Assembly (NCBI GenBank): GCA_050251415.1
Contig: JBFWMT010000001.1
Location: forward strand, 24,214-88,213
DNA: 64,000 nt
Direction: 5' to 3'
Source: UBA8514 sp050251415
GTDB taxonomy: Bacteria > Bacillota > Clostridia > Lachnospirales > Anaerotignaceae
Shown here one piece after another: positions 51,310 to 58,878 of this stretch. How positions within the stretch are numbered: position 1 is the stretch's first letter; each line of letters opens with the position of its first letter. The notes under the pieces were generated by a model. That model was not told the origin of the DNA. It made no database searches and saw only the letters and a list, made by a program, of their open reading frames with translations. Position numbers and translations under genes: made by a program.

Positions 51310-52332
51310 TTAAACTTCTACAGATACCACCTGTACAAGGTCTTCAGCCTTAAATTTAGATGCATCCTCTATACCAGGTATAATTTCGTCTGCCCTAAGC
51401 ATAATTTCTTCCGGAGTCAGTATTTCTACCTTTTCCTTCATCCATTCCTTTGTAACGCCAATGCTTTCAAGCTCTTCATATGCTTTTTCAGTAATATTTT
51501 CAAAGTCTGGAGCAATACCCATGTATTTTGCCACAGCAAGCACCGCTGGTGATGCACCTACGGTTCTGCCAGGAATACAACCAGCCTGTAATGCTCTTAT
51601 AATATATTTTGCAAGGATAGACTTATCTGCTACTATACATGGAATATGTGCCTTAAGTGTCTGCGCATAAATTCCGCTTCCATGTGCTGTTTCGCCTGCT
51701 GGGAACTGTCTTGTAGGGAATACTCGTCCATACATTTCAGGCATAATCATACCAATACCAACGGAAATTGTGCCGCCTGTAAGGCCAAGAACAACATTTC
51801 CGTTTTCAATAATCTGCTGCTGTCCAAGAATAGGAAGAAGAATTTCCTCCATAGTAACAATATTCATCATCTCTGTTGCAGAATTGTTATTACTTGCACG
51901 GCCTGAAATACAAACATTGTGTACAGGGATTAATTTAGTATGAGGGTCTGGACCTCTAAAAAGCTTTTTGCCCTTATAGTTTGCATCCCACTGCAAAAGG
52001 TGAGGTTCTTCTTCAATAAGTTTTTCGCTATAAGGCATTTCAACCATTTCAAGGTAACCAAAATCTTTATTGATAATTCCTCGATCGGCTGCTGCCATAA
52101 ATACAGTAGTACCGTCTACCATAACGCCATCGCTTGTTGTAGTAACACAGTCAGGGTCAAAAATATTCATACCAACAGGGCCTTCCACTGTTTTTGCAAC
52201 TGCCTCAAAAGCCTCTTTTGGTGTAATGCCACAAGCCTTTACATCGTTTAAGTTAATAAACGCAATATTTAAAGGTATATATTTGCCTTTAAGCATACCT
52301 TCTGGAATCATTTTATATGTTAATTTAGCCAT
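51310..52332 (-). CDS. Unrecognised 340-aa enzyme-like protein
   Basis: Soluble; the largest unknown of the operon. Notable stretches: GPVGMNIFDPDCVTTTSDGV (residues about 51-70), HNVCISGRASNNNSATEM (about 142-160, Cys and Ser rich), VVLGLTGGTISVGIGMIMPE (about 183-202) and RQFPAGETAHGSGIYAQTLK (about 208-227). Glycine-rich loops and conserved-looking Cys/His suggest an enzyme. I see no match to a family I know. AGGAGGG lies before the ATG at 52332. Confidence 0.8.
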   Translation of the reverse strand: MAKLTYKMIPEGMLKGKYIPLNIAFINLNDVKACGITPKEAFEAVAKTVEGPVGMNIFDPDCVTTTSDGVMVDGTTVFMAAADRGIINKDFGYLEMVEMPYSEKLIEEEPHLLQWDANYKGKKLFRGPDPHTKLIPVHNVCISGRASNNNSATEMMNIVTMEEILLPILGQQQIIENGNVVLGLTGGTISVGIGMIMPEMYGRVFPTRQFPAGETAHGSGIYAQTLKAHIPCIVADKSILAKYIIRALQAGCIPGRTVGASPAVLAVAKYMGIAPDFENITEKAYEELESIGVTKEWMKEKVEILTPEEIMLRADEIIPGIEDASKFKAEDLVQVVSVEV

Positions 52333-52348
52333 TGTTATTCCCTCCTAA

Positions 52349-52729
52349 TTAGTGTCTGCCAATTCCTGGTCTTCTGTCTTCAACATCTGCGCAGCCCATA
52401 AGTTCTGCTTCCTCTGTAGGATGAATGATGTTTACCAGTTCCAGTATTGCGCTTTTTACATTACCGTCTTTATCCATGCCTTTAATTATAACTGTGTGCA
52501 TAGTTTCAGGTACACGTGGAATAACAACGAAATCTATTTTTTCTACGCCATCTCTAAGTGTCATTTCCCCAACAGCATGTTCAATTCTGCCAGTTCTAAG
52601 TGATTGCATCTTTGCAGATGTAAGATTTTCAAGCCCTCTTATTGTAATTTCTTTTGGACAATTGCTTTCAGTTGCGGCAACCTTCATTTTTTTTAAAAAC
52701 TCTGGTAACTTCGTATGCATTAATTTCAT
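52349..52729 (-). CDS. Unrecognised 126-aa protein
   Basis: First gene of the LarA-like operon. It contains AVGEMTLRDGVEKIDFVVIP, VPETMHTVIIKGMDKDG and ends ELMGCADVEDRRPGIGRH (one Cys near the end). I chose the ATG at 52729, with AAAGGG ten bases upstream; an open frame continues to 52795 without a ribosome site. No family recognised. Spacing to the next gene is 16 bases. Confidence 0.75.
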   Translation of the reverse strand: MKLMHTKLPEFLKKMKVAATESNCPKEITIRGLENLTSAKMQSLRTGRIEHAVGEMTLRDGVEKIDFVVIPRVPETMHTVIIKGMDKDGNVKSAILELVNIIHPTEEAELMGCADVEDRRPGIGRH

Positions 52730-52843
52730 ATTAATCGCCCTTTCTGCTGTTCTCAGCAAATACCTTTTTCGTATGGTGTTATATTGGTTTTTCAAAACTT
52801 AGTCCGTATATGCGAACCGCGTTTCTTAATTAAGTCACTTCTA

Positions 52844-52872
52844 ATACTACCAAAGGTATCACCAAACGTCAA
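52844..52872 (-). promoter_or_regulatory. Promoter of the LarA-like operon with overlapping operator
   Basis: Minus strand TTGACG at 52872-52867, 17-base spacer, TAGTAT at 52849-52844. The spacer contains TGGTGATACCT (52864-52854), fitting the FadR/GntR pattern TGGTnnnACCA with one mismatch. A repressor there would block the polymerase. It is about 115 bases upstream of the first gene. Confidence 0.7.
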
Positions 52873-53070
52873 TACTAAAACGCTATAAATTCAAGGTTTT
52901 CAGCCATTATTTTTTGCTTAAAACTTTTAATTGTTAAATATATATCAAATTTTATTTTTTAAAATTAAGCAAAATTATATGGCCTTACCTGTCAGACCGC
53001 ACAAATAATCATCGCATTTTTTGTTCCTTTTTTCGTCATAAATTTTAATTTATACTACCATGTTACACTC

Positions 53071-53083
53071 ATGGTCTGACCAT
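53071..53083. promoter_or_regulatory. Palindromic FadR/GntR-type operator
   Basis: ATGGTCTGACCAT, a perfect 13-bp palindrome (odd centre), with the TGGTnnnACCA core used by PdhR/LldR-like GntR regulators. It lies about 200 bases upstream of the LarA-operon promoter and could be an auxiliary operator. The rest of 52873-53070 is AT-rich and holds no frame I can support. Confidence 0.55.
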
Positions 53084-53110
53084 TATTCAACTGTTGCAAG
53101 CATTTATAAA

Positions 53111-53151
53111 CAAAAAAGCTGTTACCCTCTCTATAGGATAACAACTTTTTA
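53111..53151 (-). terminator. Terminator after the YgjP-like metalloprotease gene
   Basis: AAAGTTGTTATCC pairs (two G-U) with GGGTAACAGCTTT, followed by U6 on the minus strand. Confidence 0.8.
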
Positions 53152-53154
53152 TAT

Positions 53155-53883
53155 TTATATTCCATCTTTGTATTTTTCGTTCAATCGTTCCCTGCGTTCT
53201 TTCCAGTCTGACATATATTTATCAATCAACGCATAAAAGTCTTTGCCATGATTAGCGTGTTTAAAATGCATAAGTTCATGCAACACAACATGGTCAATGC
53301 ATTCCCGGTCTGCTTTCATCAATTGCAAATTAAGGGTTATTTTCTGACTTCTTGGGTTACAGCTTCCCCAGCGCGTTTTCATATTTCTTATACTAACTGT
53401 TGGCATAGGAATATTTTCTTTTACTGCAAGGCTTTGCATACGCATAACACTATCATTAAAAACCGCAATTGCCTCTTTTTTTAGCCAACCCAAATATTGC
53501 AACTTAACACCATTGCTTTCGTTTGGTTGTTTTGAAAAAACAGTAATAACATTTTCCCCTTCTGTAACAAAATCCACATCACTTTGCTTTATATCTACCA
53601 CATATGCTTCGCCCAAATAGTAGCATTTTTTACCTACATATATCTCACTATCTGGCTTTGCCATGTTGTACCTTTCAACAGCCGCTAAAGTTCTTATTAT
53701 CCACTCTGCCTTACTTTCTATAAACCCATTTATTTCTTCCACAGGCAACCCGCTCCTTGCCGAAACAAGTATTTCGCCTTTTTCATTAATTCTTACATTC
53801 ATATTTTTTACGGGCTTTCTGGTAAGGGTATATTCAATGGGTATACCGCAGTATTGTATTGTTTTTTTGCTCAACTTACTCAC
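53155..53883 (-). CDS. YgjP-like M48-type metalloprotease
   Basis: 242 aa, DUF45/YgjP family. Zinc motif HELMH in VVLHELMHFKHANHGKDFY, preceded by the family signature MKTRWGSCNPRSQKITLN. Substrate unknown. The start is ambiguous: GTG at 53883, or TTG at 53874 with AAAGGTGAG very close. Confidence 0.85.
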   Translation of the reverse strand: MSKLSKKTIQYCGIPIEYTLTRKPVKNMNVRINEKGEILVSARSGLPVEEINGFIESKAEWIIRTLAAVERYNMAKPDSEIYVGKKCYYLGEAYVVDIKQSDVDFVTEGENVITVFSKQPNESNGVKLQYLGWLKKEAIAVFNDSVMRMQSLAVKENIPMPTVSIRNMKTRWGSCNPRSQKITLNLQLMKADRECIDHVVLHELMHFKHANHGKDFYALIDKYMSDWKERRERLNEKYKDGI

Positions 53884-53900
53884 CTTTGCTTTTTAGCACT

Positions 53901-53930
53901 TGGAAACACTGATGTAATGTAATCAAAAAT
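53901..53930. repeat. Second degenerate copy of the MITE-like end
   Basis: TGGAAACACTGATGTAATGT and on; like the ends at 21226 and 35026. It lies just beyond the M16 protease stop. Confidence 0.4.
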
Positions 53931-53933
53931 TAA

Positions 53934-56855
53934 TTAATCAATATTTCGCTTGTTATAAAGTTTCCTTGTTTGCTGATAAAGTGCTTTATTTTCATTAATT
54001 TTTGTTTCACTGCCAAAGGTGCAAATTGCTCCTTTTTTCATAACTGCATTGAAAAGTTCAGCATATTCTTTAACGTCTTTTTCAGTTACAGAAAGAATTT
54101 CATCTCTTTCCCTTTGAACATCTTCCCTTGTTAAACCATTATAATACCTTGCCACCATAAGTTCAAGCCTGTCCGACTTACTTTTTGGTCTGTCTATCAC
54201 ATTTATTGCCCCAAGGGTATATTTTGTAATTTCCCTCTCTGTAAGGCTAATGTTACTAAGGAAATTGCCAATATTGTCAAAATTGTTAAAGGTTTCTTTC
54301 ACGTTAGGGTCTCGGTATGAATAAGTGTACACATTTCCGTTACGGCTGAAGTTACAGCCACAGCCATATGCACCGCCCTTAACACGCACCTCATTCCACA
54401 AATACTGGGTATTAATAATATTTTTAATAACACTCATTTTCCCGCTGTATTTAAAGCCTTCTTTAATGAAGTTTGCCGCCTTTGCATTGTAAACAACTTT
54501 TGCACCGTTTTCCACAGCCTCTGCCCCTAGGTTTTTAACAAGGCTTACATTTTCCTTTTTAGCCGTAGATTTTGGTAATTTTTCCTCTATTGAATAAAGC
54601 ATTTTTCTCACTTCTTCAATATTATTTTCCTTAGCCGCTACAGAAATCAAAAGATTTTCTTTGGCAAATATAAGTTCAGAAACTTTTTTCAGCCCTTCTG
54701 CTGTTTCTTTAATGTTATCTCCTGCTTTTAGCAAAAAGTCGTTAAAGGCAATTCCTGCTGTTGCATCTTTGTATGCCCCAGCTTCATCAAAAAGTGCAAA
54801 ACATCTGGTTATTGCCGAAAGATGTCCGTTGTTATCAAAATGTCTTTCGTATTCAGCTTTCAAATCCAGTATTATTTTCGAAAGACTGCACTGCATATCG
54901 AATTTAGTTTCAAAAATTATCTGCTGAATAATCTCAACCATCTTGTCCATATTACGCATAAGCGCCTTGGCATTAATACATAGAACTGGCATTACATCAT
55001 TGCTATTATTATACACCTCAAGCCTTCCGTAAATTCCGCCTGTAAACATATCAGTTTGGGTTGATAGTTTTTCATAATCAAATTTTTCGGTATCCAATTT
55101 GCCCAATACCCTGCCCAAAAGTCCAACATAAGGCACAAGTTCTGTAGGCACGGTATCTGTGGAAAACATAAACTTTGTATAAACAATTCCGTTTGTATCC
55201 AGAGGCAAAATAAGTTCCCTTACACCATTGTTTTCAAACTGCTGATAGATGTCAAAATCCGCTTTTTTATTAATATCATCTTTACAAAGTGTTGGTATTT
55301 TTTCAATAACCTCTTTAGTATCGCCGCTGCTTTGATATTCAATCAAATCTTTTGTTTCCTTAACAAGCAGTTCCATATGCTCTTGGCTCATGTCTTCTTT
55401 CATTTCCTTAAGGTGCTTTTGATTTCTTTCCTCCAAAAGTTCCTGCTTTCCTTCTTCTGCCGCTACTGCCGCAATGGAGGAATTTGGATTTTCAAGGAAG
55501 TATATTTTAATCAGATTTTCAAAATACCCGTTTTCTGCACCTCTACGCATTGTATCAAAATGTTCCCAAACCTTTAAAGCCTCCATAGGGCTTTCGCCAT
55601 GCAGCCAGCCTTTCATCATGTTCATGCCATATACAAGACCCTTTGGGCGATAGCCATAGTCTGCCTCTTTAAGCAAAAACTCGTAATAATTAAGGGCTGA
55701 CTGAATTAAAGCCTTATCCAGCCCATTTTCCACAATGTCCTCAAGGGTTCTGTATACTGTGTCCTTAAATAAACCTATTTTGTGGCATGAAGAATTTTTT
55801 GCAACAATACTAAAAACCATTTGATAGGTTGAAGAATCAAACCAGCCCTCCGCACTTTCTGCAATTTTTTTATCCACAAGCACTTTTTTAATAGGGGATG
55901 CTCCTGTTTCCAAAAGTATATAACTTAAAACATCCATACTTAAGGCAAGCAAACGGTCTGTAGAATGACCAGTAATAAAATTAAGGGAGAGCATACTTTC
56001 CTTCCCTGTTTTTGTGCCACAAGGCACTGCAAAGGTATCCGAAACAAAACCTGGTCTATTGTGTGTCGACTGGTCAATTATTTTAGTTTTTGTATTAACA
56101 GCATCATATTTTACCAAATATTCATCATTTATATGCTTAAGGCATTTTTCAATATCCATATCTCCATAAAGATAAAAGAAGCTATTTGACGGATGATAGT
56201 ATTTATTATAGAAATCTACAAATTTCTCATAGGTAAGTTCAGGAATATATTCTGGATCACCACCGCTTTCAAAACGATATATGGAATCGGTGAAAAGGCT
56301 TTGATTTATGGCATTGTTCAGAACTCTGTCTGGTCCTGAAAGTGCACCTTTCATCTCATTATACACAACACCTTTTATGGTAATAGGCTCTTGGGCATTG
56401 TTAAGCTCGTAATGCCATCCTTCTTGCATAAATATTTTCTTTTCCTTAATTACCTGTGGATTAAATACCGCATCCATATATACATCCATAAGGTTATATA
56501 AATCCTCATGATTACAGCTTGCTACAGGATACATGGTCTTGTCGGCATAAGTTAGGGCATTTAGATAGGTATTTAAAGAACCTTTCATCAGTTCATTAAA
56601 TGGGTCTTTTGCAACATACTTTGCCGACCCACAAAGCACAGAATGCTCTAAAATATGTGCCGTACCGCAATCGTCCTGGGGTGGTGTTTTAAAAGAAACA
56701 AAAAACACCTTATTTTCATCCTCATTTTGTGCATAAAAAAGCTTTGCCCCACTCTTTTCATGTGTAAATACATGGGCAAGACTGTCAATATCTTTTACAT
56801 ACTGTTTTTCTGTAAGCTTAAAGCCAAAATAGCTGTCATTTATTTCAAAATTCAT
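53934..56855 (-). CDS. M16C peptidase (presequence-protease type)
   Basis: 973 aa, the length of the cage-like PreP/M16C group that degrades short unstructured peptides. Inverted zinc motif HILEHSVLCGS (HxxEH) near residue 69, a third ligand Glu in the VVYNEMKGALSGPDR region, and C-terminal RVKGGAYGCGCNFSRNG (substrate Arg/Tyr). Cytoplasmic: no signal. ATG at 56855 follows AAAGGGGA. Confidence 0.93.
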   Translation of the reverse strand: MNFEINDSYFGFKLTEKQYVKDIDSLAHVFTHEKSGAKLFYAQNEDENKVFFVSFKTPPQDDCGTAHILEHSVLCGSAKYVAKDPFNELMKGSLNTYLNALTYADKTMYPVASCNHEDLYNLMDVYMDAVFNPQVIKEKKIFMQEGWHYELNNAQEPITIKGVVYNEMKGALSGPDRVLNNAINQSLFTDSIYRFESGGDPEYIPELTYEKFVDFYNKYYHPSNSFFYLYGDMDIEKCLKHINDEYLVKYDAVNTKTKIIDQSTHNRPGFVSDTFAVPCGTKTGKESMLSLNFITGHSTDRLLALSMDVLSYILLETGASPIKKVLVDKKIAESAEGWFDSSTYQMVFSIVAKNSSCHKIGLFKDTVYRTLEDIVENGLDKALIQSALNYYEFLLKEADYGYRPKGLVYGMNMMKGWLHGESPMEALKVWEHFDTMRRGAENGYFENLIKIYFLENPNSSIAAVAAEEGKQELLEERNQKHLKEMKEDMSQEHMELLVKETKDLIEYQSSGDTKEVIEKIPTLCKDDINKKADFDIYQQFENNGVRELILPLDTNGIVYTKFMFSTDTVPTELVPYVGLLGRVLGKLDTEKFDYEKLSTQTDMFTGGIYGRLEVYNNSNDVMPVLCINAKALMRNMDKMVEIIQQIIFETKFDMQCSLSKIILDLKAEYERHFDNNGHLSAITRCFALFDEAGAYKDATAGIAFNDFLLKAGDNIKETAEGLKKVSELIFAKENLLISVAAKENNIEEVRKMLYSIEEKLPKSTAKKENVSLVKNLGAEAVENGAKVVYNAKAANFIKEGFKYSGKMSVIKNIINTQYLWNEVRVKGGAYGCGCNFSRNGNVYTYSYRDPNVKETFNNFDNIGNFLSNISLTEREITKYTLGAINVIDRPKSKSDRLELMVARYYNGLTREDVQRERDEILSVTEKDVKEYAELFNAVMKKGAICTFGSETKINENKALYQQTRKLYNKRNID

Positions 56856-56986
56856 CGGTATCAGTCCCCTTTCGATAATTACTTATTATATTATACCTAA
56901 TAACCAATAGTTTTTAAAGTGTTTTGTTAATTTTATATCATTTTTTGATATAAAGATGAAATTTATAAAAAGAAAAGAAAAAGCTA

Positions 56987-57023
56987 TTGACATTTTGTTT
57001 TTCCTAGATTATAATCATTATTA
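56987..57023 (+). promoter_or_regulatory. Rubrerythrin promoter with PerR-like box
   Basis: TTGACA (56987-56992), 17 bases, TATAAT (57010-57015). TTATAATCATTATTA at 57009-57023 matches the PerR consensus TTATAATnATTATAA at all but one defined base and covers the -10 box, so peroxide would relieve repression. Confidence 0.8.
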
Positions 57024-57073
57024 GTTAATAATAATTTATTAAACAAACAATTTAATTAAAGGGGGATTTTTAT

Positions 57074-57619
57074 ATGAAGAAATTTGTATGTTCAGTTTGC
57101 GGTTATGTACACGAGGGTGACAGTGCTCCAGCAGAATGTCCAGTATGTCACGTAGGTGCTGATAAATTTAAAGAGCAGTCTGGCGAACTTGAATGGGCAG
57201 CAGAGCATGTTGTAGGTGTTGCTAAGGGTAGCAGTGAGGACATTATGAAAGACTTAAGGGCTAACTTTGAAGGCGAATGTACTGAGGTTGGTATGTACCT
57301 TGCAATGGCAAGAGTTGCACATAGAGAAGGATACCCAGAAGTTGGCATGTACTATGAAAAAGCAGCTTACGAGGAAGCAGAACATGCAGCTAAATTTGCT
57401 GAATTATTAGGCGAAGTCATTACAGATTCAACTAAAAAGAACCTTGAATTACGTGTTGCAGCTGAAAACGGCGCAACAGCAGGTAAGTTTGACCTTGCAA
57501 AACGTGCAAAAGCAGCTAACCTTGACGCAATTCACGACACAGTTCATGAAATGGCTAGAGATGAAGCAAGACATGGTAAAGCTTTCGAAGGTCTTTTAAA
57601 CAGATACTTCGGTAAATAA
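57074..57619 (+). CDS. rbr: Rubrerythrin (reverse type)
   Basis: NADH-linked H2O2 reductase of anaerobes. 181 aa. The rubredoxin Fe site comes first (FVCSVCGYVHEGD and ECPVCHVGAD, CxxC twice), followed by a four-helix diiron domain with EGECTEVGMYLAMARVAHRE, EKAAYEEAEHAAKFAELLGE and MARDEARHGKAFEGLL. The reversed domain order is the revRbr form known from clostridia. Promoter is PerR-like. Confidence 0.95.
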   Translation: MKKFVCSVCGYVHEGDSAPAECPVCHVGADKFKEQSGELEWAAEHVVGVAKGSSEDIMKDLRANFEGECTEVGMYLAMARVAHREGYPEVGMYYEKAAYEEAEHAAKFAELLGEVITDSTKKNLELRVAAENGATAGKFDLAKRAKAANLDAIHDTVHEMARDEARHGKAFEGLLNRYFGK

Positions 57620-57634
57620 TAATAATCATTATAC
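57620..57634 (+). promoter_or_regulatory. Second PerR-like box
   Basis: TAATAATCATTATAC between rubrerythrin and hemerythrin genes matches the PerR palindrome with two mismatches. Confidence 0.5.
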
Positions 57635-57659
57635 ACTTTGAGAATAGAGGTAAATAATT

Positions 57660-58067
57660 ATGGCATATTCTTTCACTCCAGATTTAATTACTGGAAATCC
57701 TACTATTGACTCACAACATAAAGAACTGATTGCTTCTATCAATAATCTGTTGGAGGCTTGCTCACAAGGCAAAGGCAGAGCGATATTAAGCGATACTGCA
57801 AAATTTTTGTACAATTATACATCGAAGCATTTTGCAGATGAGGAAAAATTACAGCTTGCAAGTAAGTATCCTGATTATGCCAACCACAAGCAATACCATG
57901 AAGGTTTTAAACAGGTTGTAATGGATATTATTAATCAACTTGACAAAGAAGGCCCTACAATTGTACTTGTTGGTAAAGTGAACAGTAGTATTGCAGGCTG
58001 GCTTTTAAACCACATTAAAAGAGAAGATGTAAAGGTTGCAGAACATATTCGTTCTACACAAAAATAA
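57660..58067 (+). CDS. Bacteriohemerythrin
   Basis: 135-aa four-helix O2-binding diiron protein: IDSQHKELIASIN, KHFADEEKLQLASKYPDY, HKQYHEGFKQVV and LLNHIKREDVKVAEH supply the His and acidic ligands. Its place 40 bases after rubrerythrin suggests a joint O2-handling unit. The start at 57660 follows AGAGG. Confidence 0.93.
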   Translation: MAYSFTPDLITGNPTIDSQHKELIASINNLLEACSQGKGRAILSDTAKFLYNYTSKHFADEEKLQLASKYPDYANHKQYHEGFKQVVMDIINQLDKEGPTIVLVGKVNSSIAGWLLNHIKREDVKVAEHIRSTQK

Positions 58068-58105
58068 GTTTATAGCATTGCTAAATAATGCGATAGTATA
58101 ATCAA

Positions 58106-58146
58106 CCACTTGAAAATATGAAATTTCCTGTTTTCAAGTGGTTTTG
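58106..58146 (+). terminator. Terminator of the rubrerythrin-hemerythrin unit
   Basis: CCACTTGAAAA pairs with TTTTCAAGTGG over 11 bp, followed by TTTTG. Confidence 0.85.
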
Positions 58147-58283
58147 TACCTTTACGCAAATTATTCTTTTCCAGCACGCAAATTTTATGTAAACTTAACA
58201 CAATTGTAACATGAATTACATGCAACTGTAATATAAGTGTGCTATAGTATATAAGTATCAAATTTTAGAAAGGAGATGATACC

Positions 58284-58340
58284 ATGAGTATAGTTATTAC
58301 TCCCGATGTAATTGAAGAATGTTTATTCCTTCTTGACTAA
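58284..58340 (+). CDS. 18-codon micro-ORF
   Basis: MSIVITPDVIEECLFLLD, a very hydrophobic, acidic peptide. AAAGGAGATGATACC precedes the ATG, one of the best ribosome sites in the window, and a terminator follows 46 bases later. No neighbour on this strand is dependent on it, so it is a free short transcript. A leader peptide or small regulatory peptide is possible; coding is inferred from the start signal only. Confidence 0.45.
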   Translation: MSIVITPDVIEECLFLLD

Positions 58341-58385
58341 CATCAAAAACACAAAAGCAAAAAAGCAACACTAAGTACTAATGTT

Positions 58386-58425
58386 GGCAGCGCCCAGAGT
58401 CATAACTGGTTTAGGCTGCTTTTTT
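58386..58425 (+). terminator. Terminator after the micro-ORF
   Basis: GGCAGC pairs with GCTGC, inner CCAG with CTGG, followed by six T. Confidence 0.7.
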
Positions 58426-58432
58426 GTTGCCC

Positions 58433-58459
58433 AAAAATAGGCGTACCCATAGATACGCC
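58433..58459 (-). terminator. Terminator after the Trp/Cys-rich gene
   Basis: GGCGTA pairs with TACGCC on the minus strand, then TATTTTTGG. Confidence 0.7.
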
Positions 58460-58521
58460 CATCTTGTACTAATATCGGAACCTCAAAGTTATAGTATACT
58501 ACGCATCATTTCAAAAAAATG

Positions 58522-58731
58522 CTATCTCCAGCAACACCCACTACACCAGCACCTGCACCAACACCTGCACCAACACCAACGCCAACCTCCACAGCACCAA
58601 CACCAGCACCAACACCAGTACCAATACCCACAACCTCTTCTTCCTTGGAAATCTCTATCTGCCTCTAATTCACCGTCCCATTCTCTATTCATTTCTGCAT
58701 CCAAATATCCATAATAATCCATCTCAGGCAT
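58522..58731 (-). CDS. Trp/Cys-rich small protein, possible spore-coat type
   Basis: 69 aa from the ATG at 58731, with AAGGAGGTG seven bases upstream. Residues 1-33 are acidic and tyrosine-bearing (MPEMDYYGYLDAEMNREWDG). The last 36 residues hold 14 Cys and 11 Trp alternating (for example YWYWCWCWCWCC). The DNA is a 6-bp-type repeat; a +1 frame, without its own start, reads a Gly-Val-Ala repeat instead (VVGIGTGVGAGVGA). A frameshift between leader and repeat is therefore conceivable. A sigma-K-like promoter lies 33 bases upstream. Not recognised; no modifying enzymes are nearby. Confidence 0.5.
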   Translation of the reverse strand: MPEMDYYGYLDAEMNREWDGELEADRDFQGRRGCGYWYWCWCWCWCCGGWRWCWCRCWCRCWCSGCCWR

Positions 58732-58762
58732 TATATTCACCTCCTTACTACTACTTGTACTA

Positions 58763-58791
58763 TATCTTATGACTTGTACAACTAATGTGTG
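58763..58791 (-). promoter_or_regulatory. Sigma-K-like promoter of the Trp/Cys-rich gene
   Basis: Minus strand CACA (58791-58788), 16 bases, CATAAGATA (58771-58763). This fits the B. subtilis sigma-K pattern mACm-N16-CATAnnnTA exactly, used for late mother-cell genes such as coat proteins. Short motifs like this also arise by chance. Confidence 0.45.
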
Positions 58792-58807
58792 ATACTTTGT
58801 CCATATT

Positions 58808-58834
58808 AAAAAAGCGTATCCGAAGATACGCCTT
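58808..58834 (-). terminator. Terminator of the lepB-rbgA unit
   Basis: GCGTATC-TTCG-GATACGC, a UUCG tetraloop hairpin followed by U6 on the minus strand. Confidence 0.92.
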
Positions 58835-58878
58835 TTAATGATTTATTTCCTTATTTTATGTCAATTTTATTATTTATT

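Noticed and set aside
49129..52729. D-proline reductase (prd) or glycine reductase cluster
   Set aside because: The operon was considered as such because of small subunits and a racemase-like gene, but no pyruvoyl Thr-Cys precursor, selenocysteine context or GrdE/PrdA-like motif is recognisable.
58424..58714. Plus-strand Pro/Thr/Gln/His repeat frames opposite the Trp/Cys-rich gene
   Set aside because: They have no ribosome site, no promoter on that strand and cross two minus-strand terminators and a plus-strand terminator region; they mirror the repeat DNA.
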